64,000 nucleotides of DNA from Cupriavidus sp. P-10 (lineage in GTDB: Bacteria; Pseudomonadota; Gammaproteobacteria; Burkholderiales; Burkholderiaceae). This document shows, one piece after another, positions 63,533 to 64,000 of the stretch. The stretch is taken from assembly GCF_003402535.2 (NCBI RefSeq), contig NZ_AP025171.1, positions 1,860,001-1,924,000 on the forward strand, read 5' to 3'. Every line of letters begins with the position of its first letter. Positions within the stretch are counted from its first letter, which is position 1. Both the position numbers and the translations under genes were made by a program. Below the pieces are notes generated by a model. That model saw only the letters and a program-made list of their open reading frames with translations. It was not told where the DNA came from and did not search any database.

Positions 63533-64000
63533 TTGTCTCCGCTACTGCTTTCCCACTTCACGGCCACCAGCTGCATCGGTACCGGCGCCGACGCCACTTT
63601 GTCCGCACTGCGCGAGCGGCGTGGCGGCCTGGCGCCCTGCCACTTTGGCGACGTGCGCCTGGACACCTATGTCGGTGAAGTGCCGGGACTGGATGCGGTG
63701 GCGCTGCCCGCGCCCCTGTCGGATTTCGACTGCCGCAACAACCGCCTGGCATTGCTGGGGCTGGAAGCGGACAATTTCGCCGAACGCGTACGCGAAGCCG
63801 CGGCGCGCTATGGGGCGGAGCGCGTCGGTGTCTTCCTCGGCACCAGCACCGCCGGCGTGCTGCAGACGGAACTGGGCTACCGGCAACGCGATCCCGATAC
63901 CGGCGCGCTGCCGGCAAGCTTCCACTACGGCGGCACGCACAACCCCTATTCCCTGCCCGGCTTCGTGCGCGAATATCTCGGCCTTGCCGGTCCCGCGGCA
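63533..64000 (+). CDS. Beta-ketoacyl-ACP synthase, 5' part only
   Basis: Runs off the right edge; 156 residues visible. It opens SPLLLSHFTATSCIGTGADA with LGTSTAGVLQTELGYRQRDP and YGGTHNPYSLPGFVREYLGL, a KAS-I/II (FabB/FabF) N-terminal half in the style of ketosynthases of aryl-polyene clusters. The catalytic Cys-His-His triad lies beyond the window. Start is a TTG at 63533; an in-frame TTG at 63503 is an alternative. A TACAAT at 63498-63503 could be a -10, but no matching -35 is seen, so it may be cotranscribed from upstream. Confidence 0.82.
   Translation, partial: MSPLLLSHFTATSCIGTGADATLSALRERRGGLAPCHFGDVRLDTYVGEVPGLDAVALPAPLSDFDCRNNRLALLGLEADNFAERVREAAARYGAERVGVFLGTSTAGVLQTELGYRQRDPDTGALPASFHYGGTHNPYSLPGFVREYLGLAGPAA

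Overview
The window is high-GC, gene-dense chromosomal DNA from a beta-proteobacterium. Gene content points to the Burkholderiales and most likely Cupriavidus: a double-length UvrA, a CzcRS/CopRS-type metal two-component system with a CadA-type efflux ATPase, Bug/TctC binding proteins, DUF1254 lipoproteins, a split ArnA and short GA-repeat secreted proteins. The genus is inferred from gene content and was not tested by alignment.

Layout. 0-7 kb: a tandem-duplicated UvrA (minus strand, running off the left edge) with a LexA-type box upstream; a decayed higBA toxin-antitoxin locus in which higA is intact but higB has lost its middle; ribA; and a membrane-protein gene split by an in-frame amber codon. 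7-17 kb: an Lrp regulator, the divergent metR/metE pair with a consensus MetR box, a DUF1254 lipoprotein, a Nudix/metallo-beta-lactamase fusion, tRNA-Arg(ACG) and a probable outer-membrane protein. 17-24 kb: a broken diguanylate-cyclase-like gene, tRNA-Leu(CAG), then a pyrimidine catabolic cluster on the minus strand: urc1 (GTP cyclohydrolase II paralogue), urc4 (DUF1688), upp, a RutR-like TetR regulator and codA. A palindrome matching the RutR-box pattern sits just upstream of urc1. 24-28 kb: an acyltransferase-3 protein, an orphan amino-acid binding protein, a repeat-containing secreted protein and a periplasmic protein of unknown function.

28-36 kb: a complete lipid A aminoarabinose (arn) operon on the plus strand in the order arnT, arnE/F-like, arnB, arnC, arnA-formyltransferase, arnA-dehydrogenase, arnD. 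The two ArnA activities are separate genes and only one small flippase subunit is present. An IS4-family element follows; it has inserted into the loop of a 14-bp-stem hairpin between arnD and the next gene, leaving an 8-bp duplication. 37-44 kb: a CadA/ZntA-type ATPase with a MerR-type promoter (19-bp spacer), a PhnB-like VOC protein, a metal-type sensor kinase and response regulator, an H-NS-like protein and a second GA-repeat secreted protein. 44-54 kb: a BKACE/3-hydroxyacyl-CoA-dehydrogenase pair with a LysR regulator, a CPA1 antiporter, and a probable sugar-acid module (GntR regulator, IlvD/Edd dehydratase, TctC-type binding protein, GarR-like reductase).

54-64 kb: part of an aryl-polyene-like fatty acid/polyketide cluster. 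GT2 and ACP genes are on the minus strand. The plus strand carries a membrane protein, a fused acyl-ACP ligase-dehydratase, an LpxL-like acyltransferase, a LolA-like carrier, an MMPL exporter, a polysaccharide deacetylase and the start of a ketosynthase. Four of the junctions overlap, which suggests one transcript. The most interesting regions are the URC cluster with its putative operator and this polyene-like cluster.
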